Part shown: in pieces, positions 1-8,147 of the stretch
Numbering within the stretch: the first letter of the stretch is position 1
Layout: each line of letters begins with the position of its first letter
NCBI GenBank assembly: GCA_036381125.1
Contig: DASVDK010000316.1
Coordinates: 1-19,875, forward strand
Reading direction: 5' to 3'
DNA: 19,875 nucleotides
Source: DASVDK01 sp036381125 [NCBI: Thermodesulfobacteriota bacterium]
GTDB lineage: Bacteria > DASVDK01
Position numbers and translations under genes: made by a program
Notes under the pieces: model-generated
What the model was told of the DNA's origin: nothing
Databases searched by the model: none
What the model saw: only the letters and a program-made list of their open reading frames with translations

Positions 1-269
1 AGACCGACCAGGCCGAGGCGGACAAGCGGGTGGCGCAGGCGAAGGCCGAGGAGCGGCGGGCCATGGCGGTGGCGGCGGAACAGGAGATGCGGGCGCGGGT
101 GGTGCAGGCGGAGGCCGAGGTGCCGAAGGCCATCGCCGAGGCCTTCCGGAGCGGGCGCCTCGGCGTCCTCGACTACTACCAGATGCGCAACGTGCAGGCC
201 GACACCGACATGCGCGAGTCGATCGCGGGGCGCGGGACGGCCACGGGCCGTCAGCCCGACGGCCGGTAA
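1..269 (+). CDS. floA: Flotillin-like protein FloA (UPF0365), C-terminal part
   Basis: This is the last 88 codons of a gene whose start lies outside the window; codons are in frame from base 3 and end at TAA. The protein is an SPFH/flotillin-like scaffold of membrane microdomains. The visible part is the Ala/Glu/Lys/Arg-rich coiled-coil segment ([19 protein letters not shown]) followed by the family's conserved tail, [19 protein letters not shown]. That tail closely matches what I recall of FloA/YqfA proteins. The membrane hairpin and SPFH core are not visible. After the conserved tail there is a short, non-conserved Gly/Arg-rich end. The next gene starts 10 bases downstream, so the two are probably cotranscribed. 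The family call is strong; the precise role in this organism is unknown. Confidence 0.88.
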   Translation, partial: TDQAEADKRVAQAKAEERRAMAVAAEQEMRARVVQAEAEVPKAIAEAFRSGRLGVLDYYQMRNVQADTDMRESIAGRGTATGRQPDGR

Positions 270-279
270 GGGGACGCCC

Positions 280-636
280 GTGGACCCGCTCCTGATCCTG
301 CTCGCGCTCTGGCTGCTCTACGGTCTGGCGATCGGCCTGCAGCGCCTCCTCGCCGGCCGCCGGCCCCGGCCGGCGGCCGGGGGCGTCCCGCGCCGGCCTC
401 CCGTGGGGCCCCGCCAGCCCGCCCGGTCCCGGGCGGCGCCGCCGCGGCCACCGGCGGACGACACCTGGAGCGCCGCGAAAGAGGAGATGCCCCGTCCCGC
501 GCCCCCCGGGCCGCCGACGCGGGCCCCGGCCGCCGACTGGCGCCGCCGCCTCGCAGACCCGGCGACGCTGCGCGACGCGATCGTGGCGGCCGAGATCCTC
601 CGCCGGCCGAGCAGAGCAAAGCGTCCGGCGGGATAG
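280..636 (+). CDS. Small single-pass membrane protein downstream of floA
   Basis: This is a 118-residue protein with a GTG start 10 bases after the floA stop. Residues 3-25 (LLILLALWLLYGLAIGLQRL) form one hydrophobic membrane segment. A long Pro/Arg/Ala-rich, probably disordered linker follows (about residues 27-88). The C-terminal stretch around residues 90-112 (WRRRLADPATLRDAIVAAEI) looks like a short conserved helix. I do not recognise a named family. The tight spacing suggests cotranscription with floA, and the single anchor plus flexible tail would suit an accessory of a membrane-microdomain scaffold, but that is inference. No strong ribosome binding site is evident, so translation may depend on coupling to floA. 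Confidence 0.62.
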   Translation: MDPLLILLALWLLYGLAIGLQRLLAGRRPRPAAGGVPRRPPVGPRQPARSRAAPPRPPADDTWSAAKEEMPRPAPPGPPTRAPAADWRRRLADPATLRDAIVAAEILRRPSRAKRPAG

Positions 637-717
637 AGCCGGCCAACGACGACCGGCCCCGTCGGTCGCGTGGCGGCCCGGACGAAGAGGCTGCGGACGC
701 TCGAGACGCCCGCTCGG

Positions 718-2487
718 CTAGCTCGACCCCCGCCCGGCCTTGCCCCCCCCGAGCCGGCGCTCGAGCGCCTGGTGCTCCTCCTTGATGCCGCTCGGGAGGT
801 GGTCGCCGAACCTGGCGAGGAACTCGCCGTGGCTCTTCGCGCTCTCGCGCCACTCGCTCCGGTCGACGGCGAGGAGGGCGGAGAGGGCGCCGGTGTCGAG
901 GTCGAGCCCGGCGCGGTCGATGGCGCCGGGCTTCGGCACGTAGCCGATCGGCGTCTCCTCGGCCCCGTTGCCGCCGTGGCAGCGCTCGATCACCCACTTG
1001 AGGACCCGGAGGTTCTCGCCGAAGCCGGGCCAGAGGAAGCGCCCCTCGCCGTCGCGCCGGAACCAGTTGACGGTGAAGATCCGGGGCGGCTTCGACACGC
1101 GGGAGGCCATCCGGAGCCAGTGCCCCCAGTAGTCGCCCATGTTGTAGCCGCAGAAGGCGAGCATCGCCATCGGGTCGTACCGGATGACGCCCTGCGGACC
1201 GGTGATGGCGGCGGTCGTCTCGGAGGAGAGCGTCGCGCCCATGAAGGTGCCGTGCTGCCAGTCGAAGGCCTCGTGGACGAGCGGCACGGTGGAGCGGCGC
1301 CGGCCGCCGAAGAGGATGGCGCTGATCGGCACGCCATGCGGGTTCTCCCACTCCGGCGAGATCGACGGGCACTGGCTGGCCGAGACCGTGAAGCGGGAGT
1401 TCGGGTGGGCGGCCGGCTCGTTCGAGGCAGGGGTCCAGGGACGTCCCTGCCAGTCGAGGGCCTGTGCCGGCGCCGGATCGTCGTGCCCTTCCCACCAGAC
1501 CGTGCCGTCCGGTCGCAGCGCGACGTTCGTGTAGATCGTGTCGTGCTGGATCATGGCCATGGCGTTGGCGTTGGTCTTCGACGAGGTCCCGGGGACGACG
1601 CCGAAGAAGCCGGCCTCGGGGTTCACGGCCCAGAGGCGGCCGTCGGGACCGGGCCGCAGCCAGGCGATGTCCTCGCCGACCGTGAAGACCTCCCATCCCT
1701 TCATGGAGGCGGGCGGCACGAGCATGGCGAGGTTGGTCTTGCCGCAGGCGCTCGGGAAGGCGCCCGCCACGTAGTGGGTCTCGCCGCCGGGGCTCTTGAT
1801 GCCGACGATCAGCATGTGCTCCGCGAGCCACCCTTCGCGCCGGCCGATCACGCTCGCGATGCGCAGCGCCATGCACTTCTTCGACAGGAGCGCGTTGCCG
1901 CCGTAGCCCGACCCGACGCTCCAGATCGTGTTGTCCTCGGGGAAGTGGCAGATGAAGCGGCGGTCGATGCTGAGGTCGCCGATGCTGTGGAGGGCGCGGG
2001 TGAAGTCCTCGGAGTCGCCGAGTTGCTCGAGCGCCACGTTGCCCATGCGGGTCATGATCCGCATGTTGAGGACGACGTAGACGCTGTCGGTCACCTGCAC
2101 GCCGACCTTGGAGAAGGGCGAGCCGACCGGGCCCATCACGAAGGGGATGACGTACATCGTGCGGCCGGCCATGGCGCCGTCGAAGATCTTCGAGAGCCGG
2201 GCGTACGCCTCGTCGGGGGCCATCCAGTTGTTCGTGGGGCCGGCGTCGTCCTTCTCCCGCGAGCAGATGAACGTCAGGTGCTCGGTACGGGCGACGTCGT
2301 TGGCCGCGCTGCGGTGCAGGTAGGAGCCGGGTAGCCGCTCCTGGTTGAGCGGGATCAGGTCCCCCTGCCGGACGGCGACCTGGAGCAAGCGCTGACGCTC
2401 CTCCTCCGAGCCGTCGCACCACACCACGTCGCTCGGCTTGCAGAGCCTGGCAACCTCGTTCACCCACTGCGCTACCGATTGGTTCAT
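718..2487 (-). CDS. pckG: Phosphoenolpyruvate carboxykinase (GTP)
   Basis: This 589-residue cytosolic enzyme converts oxaloacetate plus GTP to phosphoenolpyruvate, CO2 and GDP, the first committed gluconeogenic step. Its length suits the GTP-dependent family. The mobile P-loop SACGKTN is at residues 246-252 and includes the family's reactive Cys (Cys248). Other hallmarks are the GYGGNALLSKKC metal-site segment near 194-205, the GED motif with Asp273, EAGFFGVVPGTSSKTN near 291-305, ILFGGRRRST, and VNWFRRDGEGRFLWPGFGEN in the C-terminal half. The ATG at 2487 is preferred because a purine-rich GACGGGGG sits just upstream; an in-frame extension to 2517 has no such support. It is monocistronic, on the opposite strand to the floA pair and convergent with it. 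No promoter is obvious in the 224-base gap upstream. Confidence 0.97.
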   Translation of the reverse strand: MNQSVAQWVNEVARLCKPSDVVWCDGSEEERQRLLQVAVRQGDLIPLNQERLPGSYLHRSAANDVARTEHLTFICSREKDDAGPTNNWMAPDEAYARLSKIFDGAMAGRTMYVIPFVMGPVGSPFSKVGVQVTDSVYVVLNMRIMTRMGNVALEQLGDSEDFTRALHSIGDLSIDRRFICHFPEDNTIWSVGSGYGGNALLSKKCMALRIASVIGRREGWLAEHMLIVGIKSPGGETHYVAGAFPSACGKTNLAMLVPPASMKGWEVFTVGEDIAWLRPGPDGRLWAVNPEAGFFGVVPGTSSKTNANAMAMIQHDTIYTNVALRPDGTVWWEGHDDPAPAQALDWQGRPWTPASNEPAAHPNSRFTVSASQCPSISPEWENPHGVPISAILFGGRRRSTVPLVHEAFDWQHGTFMGATLSSETTAAITGPQGVIRYDPMAMLAFCGYNMGDYWGHWLRMASRVSKPPRIFTVNWFRRDGEGRFLWPGFGENLRVLKWVIERCHGGNGAEETPIGYVPKPGAIDRAGLDLDTGALSALLAVDRSEWRESAKSHGEFLARFGDHLPSGIKEEHQALERRLGGGKAGRGSS

Positions 2488-2711
2488 GGCACCCCCGTCA
2501 TGCCGATACCGGGCCAACTGCGCCCCGCTGTCTGACCATCCGTCGTCTCACACGCGCCATTCACGAGCGCCATCCGGCACCCCTGCCGGCGGCCCGATCT
2601 CTCGCAGGGTAGCGCGCGGCGCTGCGGAGGGAAGGGCAGACCGACGCGTCGATCGGGCCACAGGGCCATGTTGTGGTCGGCTCCCCGGGCGCCCGGCACG
2701 CCCCGGCGGGT

Positions 2712-3023
2712 TCAGGCTCGTCGCACCGCGTCGAGGCTCACGACCGTCTCGTCGCCGACCACCTCGGCCGCGTGCGGCGTGCCGCGGGGGACGGCCACGA
2801 GGTCGCCCGCCTCGAGCACCGCCGAGCGCCCCTCCATGGTGAGCCGGAATCGTCCGGCGAGGACGGCGTCGATCTTGTCGACGTCGTGCGTGTGGGTGCC
2901 GAAGCGGGTGCCGGGCGGGTAGTCGTAGCGCGTCACCCGGTAGCCGCGCGCCTCGATCTTCCGGCGCAGGGCGGCCTCGGTGAGCGGGCCGTCCGCCTCG
3001 TGGTTCCAGCGTTCGATCTGCAT
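2712..3023 (-). CDS. Small single-domain cupin protein
   Basis: This 103-residue protein is a one-domain cupin. Cupin motif 1 is recognisable around GTRFGTHTHDVDKID: two metal-ligand His are present, but the usual Glu of the motif is replaced (Asp/Lys in that region). Motif 2 is GDLVAVPRGTPHAAEV, with the P-x-G-x-x-H ligand pattern. The substrate is unknown; small cupins of this kind may be binding proteins, isomerases or stress proteins. The ATG at 3023 begins a natural cupin N-terminus (MQIERWNHEADG). However, the same frame stays open upstream for 132 codons through a damaged DMT transporter to a GTG at 3419, so a transporter-cupin fusion of 235 residues could be made. The ribosome binding site before 3023 is weak. 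Confidence 0.78.
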   Translation of the reverse strand: MQIERWNHEADGPLTEAALRRKIEARGYRVTRYDYPPGTRFGTHTHDVDKIDAVLAGRFRLTMEGRSAVLEAGDLVAVPRGTPHAAEVVGDETVVSLDAVRRA

Positions 3024-3419
3024 GGCGCATAGCCTACCATCGGGCCCCGCGGCGGGCCGGTACGCGAGCCAGAGGCCGAGCGCCACGCAGGCGAGCCCCG
3101 CCAGCGCGGCCGCCGACACCCCCTCCCCGAGGAGCAGGGCGCCGAGCAGGGCGGCGGTCACGGGGCTCAGGGCGAGCGAGACCGTCACGCTCGTCGGCGG
3201 CGCGTGCGCGAGGGCCGTGAGCCACACGAGGTCGCGCCGCGAGACGCGCGGGCGAGGCGCGCGCAGGAGCGGCGGCAGGAGGCAGGCGACCCCGATCAGG
3301 TAGCGAAGGAACGCCAGCGAGGCGGGCCCGGTCTGATCGATCACCGCCCGCGTGGCGACCATGGCGGCGCCGACCAGGATGCCGGCCGCCGCGGCCGCCG
3401 CCGCGGGGTCCGGCCTCAC
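3024..3419 (-). pseudogene. DMT/EamA-family transporter remnant with large internal deletion
   Basis: Normal EamA transporters have about 280-300 residues and ten membrane helices in two repeats. Here only about 132 residues remain. The start (GILVGAAMVATRAVIDQTGP, then PASLAFLRYLIG) is the beginning of repeat 1. After SRRDLVWL the sequence jumps to AHAPPTSVTVSLALSPVTAA and LLGALLLGEGVS, typical of the end of repeat 2. About 150-190 residues appear to be missing, joined in frame at a WL-x-AL-like sequence that may have served as short homology. A GTG at 3419 overlaps the upstream regulator's TGA by four bases, a normal translational-coupling arrangement, so an intact transporter was probably once coupled to the regulator. 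The frame has no stop and continues into the cupin. A short functional protein cannot be excluded. Confidence 0.72.
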
Positions 3420-4345
3420 AGCGCGAGGTCCCAGGTCTCCCCGACGAGGTCGTGCCCGAAGCTGTGGTGGCGCTCCCTGTGGACCAGGCGGAAGCCGGCC
3501 CGCTCGTAGATCCGCCTGGCCGCGTGCAGCACGTCGTTGGTCCAGAGCGTGAGCTTCCGGTACCCCACCTGCCGGGCGAACCGGACGCACTCGTCCACCA
3601 GGCGGCTGCCGAGGCCGAGCCCGCGCGCCTTCGGCTCGACGAGCAAGAGGCGCAGCTTCGCCACCGTCTTCGACTGCTGCACGACGAAGACCGAGCCGAC
3701 GTTCTCGCCGTCCTTCTCCGCGATCCAGCAGCGCTCCCGCTTCGGGTCGGAGTGCCGGACGAACTTCGCCACGATCTCCGCGACCAGCGCCTCGAACGTC
3801 TCGTCCCAGCCGTACTCCTGCGCGTAGAGCGCGCCGTGCCGCTGGACGACCCACCCCATGTCGCCCGGCCGGTGGGGCCGCAGCACGTACGGCGCCCGGC
3901 TCGCCGGCTCCGGGCCGAGGAGCCCTTCGATGGTCTGCATCGCCTCGACGACGCGCCCCTGCTCGGCCTCCGTGAGCCGCCGCAGCAGCGCGCCGACCTC
4001 TTCGCGGGCGCCCGCGTCGAGCGGGGCGAACGCCTCGCGGCCCCGCGCGGTGAGCGAGATGAGGCTCTGCCGGCCGTCGGTCTGCGAGGGACGCCGGACG
4101 ATCAGGCCCTTGCGCTCGAAGCCGCGCAGGATGCGGCTCAGGTAGCCGGCGTCGAGCCCCAGGTCGGCGGCGAGCGCCGCCGCCGTCGGCTCGTGGCGAT
4201 GGGCCAGCTCGTAGAGGACCCGCGCCTGCGTGAGGGAGAAGGGGCTCCGGAGGTGCCCTTCGTGCAGGGCGCCGATCGTTTGCGTGTAGAAGCGGTTGAA
4301 GCGGCGCACGGCGTCGATGCGCCGGTCGAGGTCGGTCCCGGACAC
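3416..4345 (-). CDS. MarR-type regulator fused to GNAT N-acetyltransferase
   Basis: This 309-residue protein is bifunctional. Residues about 5-140 are a MarR winged-helix domain (LTQARVLYELAH, AADLGLDAGYLSRILRGFE, then the wing at DGRQSLISLTARG). Residues about 152-305 are a GNAT acetyltransferase with the acetyl-CoA loop ARGLGLGSRLVDE and the C-terminal ARRIYERAGFRLVHRE. The family is known as bifunctional helix-turn-helix regulator/GNAT proteins; the acetylated substrate is generally unknown. The GTG start at 4345 is chosen because a perfect AGGAGGTGA (reverse strand, 4357-4349) lies six bases from GGAGG to the start. A palindromic operator lies 30-60 bases upstream, which suggests autoregulation. 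It is divergent from the TerC gene and coupled by GTGA overlap to the transporter remnant, the likely original target. Confidence 0.93.
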   Translation of the reverse strand: MSGTDLDRRIDAVRRFNRFYTQTIGALHEGHLRSPFSLTQARVLYELAHRHEPTAAALAADLGLDAGYLSRILRGFERKGLIVRRPSQTDGRQSLISLTARGREAFAPLDAGAREEVGALLRRLTEAEQGRVVEAMQTIEGLLGPEPASRAPYVLRPHRPGDMGWVVQRHGALYAQEYGWDETFEALVAEIVAKFVRHSDPKRERCWIAEKDGENVGSVFVVQQSKTVAKLRLLLVEPKARGLGLGSRLVDECVRFARQVGYRKLTLWTNDVLHAARRIYERAGFRLVHRERHHSFGHDLVGETWDLAL

Positions 4346-4375
4346 CGGTCACCTCCTGCGAGGCTGGCCAGTGTC

Positions 4376-4406
4376 AACTATTTACTTGACTCTGTCAAGT
4401 ATAGTT
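4376..4406. promoter_or_regulatory. Palindromic MarR-type operator with promoter elements
   Basis: An AT-rich island stands out in GC-rich DNA. A perfect 7-bp inverted repeat, ACTTGAC and GTCAAGT, is separated by TCT (4384-4400). The outer arms extend the symmetry as AACTAT on the left and ATAGTT on the right, with a two-base insertion on the left. Size and symmetry suit a dimeric MarR winged-helix regulator. On the minus strand, TTGACA (4398-4393) is followed after 17 bases by GACACT (4375-4370), a possible promoter for the regulator. TATAGT at 4400-4405 could be a -10 box for the divergent TerC gene. Occupancy would therefore affect both directions. The binding partner is inferred from adjacency. 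Confidence 0.72.
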
Positions 4407-4444
4407 CGCGGCCCGCCCACGGACCCCCCGCCCGCGCCCCTTGT

Positions 4445-4463
4445 GGCATGCCGCGCGCATGCC
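4445..4463 (+). promoter_or_regulatory. Short hairpin in the TerC leader
   Basis: GGCATGC and GCATGCC form a perfect 7-bp stem with a 5-base loop, 24 bases before the TerC start. It ends about 13 bases before the GGAGGG ribosome binding site. It could modulate translation, but there is no match to a known riboswitch. Given the GC content it may be incidental. Confidence 0.3.
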
Positions 4464-4487
4464 AGAATGTCCGGTCCGGAGGGCCCC

Positions 4488-5249
4488 ATGGATTTCCTTA
4501 CAGACCCGCAGATCTGGCTCGCGTTCCTGACCCTCGCGGCGCTCGAGACGGTCCTCGGCATCGACAACATCGTCTTCATCTCGATCCTCGCCGGCAAGCT
4601 GCCGGCGGCGCAGCAGGCGCGCGCCCGCCGGCTGGGCCTCCTGGCGGCGATGAGCACCCGGATCGCGCTCCTCTTCTCCCTCTCGTGGCTCATCGGCCTC
4701 ACGGCGCCGCTCGTCACGGTCGCCGGGCACGAGATCTCGGGACGCGATCTGATCCTCCTCGCCGGCGGGCTCTTCCTCATCGGGAAGAGCACCTACGAGA
4801 TGCACGACAAGCTCGAGGGGGCGTCCGGCCGGAAGTCGGCGGCGGTGGCGCCCTCCTTCGCGGCGGTCATCGTCCAGATCGGTCTCATCGACATCGTCTT
4901 CTCGCTCGACTCGGTGATCACGGCGGTGGGGATGGTGGACGAGCTGGCGATCATGATCGCCGCGGTGGTCGTGTCGATCGGCATCATGATGGCCTTCGCC
5001 GGCCCGATCAGTCGGTTCGTCGACGCGCACCCGACGGTCAAGATGCTGGCCCTGAGCTTCCTGCTCCTGATCGGCTTCACGCTGGTCGCCGAGGGCTTCG
5101 AGCTGCACATCCCGAAGGGCTACATCTACTTCGCGATGGCGTTCTCGGTCTTCGTGGAGCTCCTGAACCTGCGGCTCAGGCCGGCGCCGCCCGAGGCGCC
5201 GGTGAGCCTCCACCGGCGCTACGCGGCGGACCGCACGGGGTGCGGGTAG
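4488..5249 (+). CDS. TerC family integral membrane protein
   Basis: This 253-residue inner-membrane protein has about seven hydrophobic segments. TerC hallmarks are ETVLGIDNIVFISIL near residues 19-33, GGLFLIGKSTYEMHDKLEG near 92-110, and IDIVFSLDSVITAVGM near 136-151, containing the conserved acidic residues thought to bind metal. Family members are linked to tellurite resistance and, for Alx/MntY-type members, manganese export; some also help metallate exoenzymes. The exact substrate here is unknown. The ATG at 4488 is preferred over an in-frame ATG at 4467 because GGAGGG lies five bases upstream of the former and nothing comparable precedes the latter. It is transcribed divergently from the MarR-GNAT gene across a shared operator-like region. 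A repeat element begins six bases after its stop. Confidence 0.92.
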   Translation: MDFLTDPQIWLAFLTLAALETVLGIDNIVFISILAGKLPAAQQARARRLGLLAAMSTRIALLFSLSWLIGLTAPLVTVAGHEISGRDLILLAGGLFLIGKSTYEMHDKLEGASGRKSAAVAPSFAAVIVQIGLIDIVFSLDSVITAVGMVDELAIMIAAVVVSIGIMMAFAGPISRFVDAHPTVKMLALSFLLLIGFTLVAEGFELHIPKGYIYFAMAFSVFVELLNLRLRPAPPEAPVSLHRRYAADRTGCG

Positions 5250-5254
5250 GCCAG

Positions 5255-5400
5255 GGGGTCAGGTCTCAACGTTTTCCTGCCCAATCGCGTTCGGTTCTCC
5301 AGGTTTTTCGGGCGCTTTCCTGCGCGGCCGGGGTCGAACCCCAATGCTTTTCGGTGCTTACGCGGACCGGGGGGCGTGGAAAATGGAAAGACCTGACCCC
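5255..5400. repeat. 146-bp MITE/REPIN-like element with inverted GGGGTCAGG ends
   Basis: The left end (5255-5277) reads GGGGTCAGGTCT then CAACGTTTTCC. The right end (5378-5400) is the inverted copy, reading on the minus strand GGGGTCAGGTCT then TTCCATTTTCC. The first 12 bases are identical and most of the remaining 11 match. The interior has no convincing gene; it contains a small perfect hairpin GGGGT-CGA-ACCCC at 5330-5342. The element fills almost the entire space between the convergent TerC and EndoQ-like genes, beginning 6 bases after one stop and ending one base before the other. Related copies occur at 6814-6834 and 14495-14569. No transposase is present, so any mobility would be in trans. 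Confidence 0.8.
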
Positions 5401-5401
5401 G

Positions 5402-6691
<1,290 letters not shown>

Positions 6692-6733
6692 GGCCGACCC
6701 ATGGTAGGCCTTCGGCCGCGCCGTGTCAGGTCC

Positions 6734-6765
6734 GGGCGAGCCGCCGGAGGGGCGAGCCGCCGGGA
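6734..6765. repeat. Two 16-bp tandem direct repeats
   Basis: GGGCGAGCCGCCGGAG (6734-6749) is immediately followed by GGGCGAGCCGCCGGGA (6750-6765); the first 14 bases are identical. It lies in the 132-base gap between the EndoQ-like start and the MFS stop. It is probably a replication-slippage duplication; no function is apparent. Confidence 0.6.
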
Positions 6766-6813
6766 GCCGGGCCGTGGGCCGAGCCTGGGGTCGCTGGGCC
6801 GGATGCGCGGACA

Positions 6814-6834
6814 GGGTCAGGCCTTACGTGTTCC
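6814..6834. repeat. Degenerate solo copy of the GGGGTCAGG repeat
   Basis: GGGTCAGGCCTT is identical to the start of one intergenic copy at 14520, minus its first G; the rest (ACGTGTTCC) is diverged but keeps the TTCC end. The stop codon of the MFS gene (TAA, minus strand, 6826-6824) lies inside it. It probably represents an old, decayed insertion at a gene's 3' end. Confidence 0.5.
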
Positions 6835-8068
6835 CGGCGTTCTCGCGCGGCCCGGTGAACGTCAGTGCCTGATCCCTGGCGGCGAGGGCGCGGCGCAGGA
6901 TCTGGGCGAAGGGGAGGGTGGCGAGGACGACGAGCGCGCCGGCGGCCATGGTGGGCGCCGTGCCGAACCGGTCGCCGACGAGCCCGTAGAGCGTCGGCGC
7001 GGCGGCGCCGGCGCCGATGCCGACCGTGTAGAAGAGCCCGTAGGCGCGGGCCCGCCGCGTCGGCACGACGAAGTCGGCCACTGTCCCGTAGAGGACCGAC
7101 GACGTTCCGTTGAGCGCCATGCCGAGCACCGGCAGGAGGGCCAGCGCGCCGGCGAGGGGCGAGAGCACCACGCCGAGCATCAGGGCGGCGGTGGCTGCCT
7201 CGGTGAGGACCACGGTCCGGATGATCCCCACCCGCTCGGCCACGGCGCCGCAGACGAACTTCCCCACGGCGCCCCCCGCGAAGACGAGGGCGAGGGCCGC
7301 GCCGACGGTCTCGACCCCCGACCCCTTGGCGATCAGCACGAACGGCAGGAGCGTGAGGAAGCCGGTCCGGGTGGCGCTGTCGATGCCGTGGACGGCGCTC
7401 AGCGCCTGGAAGCCCCCGGCGTCCCGGATGCCCCAGCCCACCGGCTCGGCCGGCGCCCCGGCATCTGCTGCCTCTCGCGCCGGCCGGGCACCCTGACCGA
7501 GGCGCGCCAGGACCGCCGCGAGGAGGAGCGCCGCGCCGAGCCCGACGGCGCCGTAGGCCGCCACCGCGGTCTGCCAGCCGAGCGCGGCCGAGACGACGCC
7601 GATCAGCGCCGGCACGGTGACCTTGCCGAGGTCGCCCGAGAAGTTGTAGGTCCCCAGGGCCACCCTCAGGGGGCCTCCCTCGTACGCCCGCGAGGTGAGG
7701 GAGGCCGAGAGCGGGTGCTGCACGCCGGAGCCGAGGCCGGCCAGGAGGAGGAGCGCAAGGAGCGGGAGGTAGCCGCCCGTGGCCGCCGCGGCCACGAAGC
7801 CGGCGCCGACCACGGCCGTGCCCACGGTCAGGAGGCGCGCCTCGCCGACGCGCTCGGCCAGGAACCCGGCCGGGATCTGGAAGGTCGACATCGCGCCGGA
7901 ATAGACGCTGCGCAGGAGGCCCGCCTGGGCCAGGCTCAGCGAGAAGTCCCGGGTCCAGATCGGCAGCAGGACGTAGAGCAGGTCCGAGAAGCCGTCGTGG
8001 AGGAAGTGGACGGTGCAGGTGGTGGCGAGGGTGGCTCGGGCCCTGCGGTCGGACACGGTTCGGATCAT
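6824..8068 (-). CDS. MFS transporter, fosmidomycin-resistance-like
   Basis: This 414-residue membrane protein has the twelve-helix pattern of the major facilitator superfamily. The N-terminal HFLHDGFSDLLYVLLPIW and the segment GLGSGVQHPLSASLTSRAYE, followed by ALGTYNFSGDLGK, resemble the Fsr/fosmidomycin-resistance branch, which exports small molecules by proton antiport. Basic loops such as AERVGEARLL and AERVGIIRTVV mark the two half-repeats. The ATG at 8068 is chosen; an upstream in-frame TTG at 8092 lies inside a palindrome and is less likely. It is divergent from the Na/Pi cotransporter, with a shared 79-base gap containing the TTGACC palindrome. The C-terminal codons and stop overlap a degenerate dispersed repeat, so the final few residues may be replaced. 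The substrate is unknown. Confidence 0.88.
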   Translation of the reverse strand: MIRTVSDRRARATLATTCTVHFLHDGFSDLLYVLLPIWTRDFSLSLAQAGLLRSVYSGAMSTFQIPAGFLAERVGEARLLTVGTAVVGAGFVAAAATGGYLPLLALLLLAGLGSGVQHPLSASLTSRAYEGGPLRVALGTYNFSGDLGKVTVPALIGVVSAALGWQTAVAAYGAVGLGAALLLAAVLARLGQGARPAREAADAGAPAEPVGWGIRDAGGFQALSAVHGIDSATRTGFLTLLPFVLIAKGSGVETVGAALALVFAGGAVGKFVCGAVAERVGIIRTVVLTEAATAALMLGVVLSPLAGALALLPVLGMALNGTSSVLYGTVADFVVPTRRARAYGLFYTVGIGAGAAAPTLYGLVGDRFGTAPTMAAGALVVLATLPFAQILRRALAARDQALTFTGPRENAGNT

Positions 8069-8077
8069 CCCACAGCC

Positions 8078-8092
8078 TTGACCGGCGGTCAA
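8078..8092. promoter_or_regulatory. TTGACC-GGC-GGTCAA palindrome, possible operator
   Basis: This is a perfect 6-bp inverted repeat with a 3-base centre in the divergent gap between the MFS transporter and the Na/Pi cotransporter. Its size and sequence resemble sites bound by TetR-type dimers. It lies 10 bases upstream of the MFS ATG and 56 bases before the cotransporter start. TTGACC could also serve as a -35 hexamer, but no good -10 is visible at the right distance. No TetR gene is nearby. Confidence 0.45.
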
Positions 8093-8147
8093 ATTCCTGT
8101 CACATACCGCAAACCGCGGCTAGAATTCCAGAAACCCTGGGGAAATC

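Noticed and set aside
251-2467. A 738-codon minus-strand frame overlapping pckG
   Set aside because: It is out of frame with pckG, whose family signatures are unambiguous; the sequence is Arg-rich and featureless.
2685-2696. The 12-bp palindrome CCGGGCGCCCGG downstream of the cupin gene as a terminator
   Set aside because: There is no loop and no following T-tract; such GC palindromes are common by chance here.
2484-2699. A 71-codon minus-strand open frame upstream of pckG
   Set aside because: It has no recognisable domain, overlaps the pckG start region including its ribosome binding site, and has composition like non-coding GC-rich DNA.
4407-4487. A yybP-ykoY manganese riboswitch before the TerC gene
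   Set aside because: TerC genes often carry this riboswitch, but the 80-base leader lacks its conserved internal-loop sequences and is too short; only a simple 7-bp hairpin is present.
5320-5350. A tRNA T-arm-like sequence GGGGTCGAACCCC inside the repeat element
   Set aside because: It lacks the 7-base loop with TTC spacing, and no acceptor, D or anticodon arms can be built around it; it is treated as a small hairpin.
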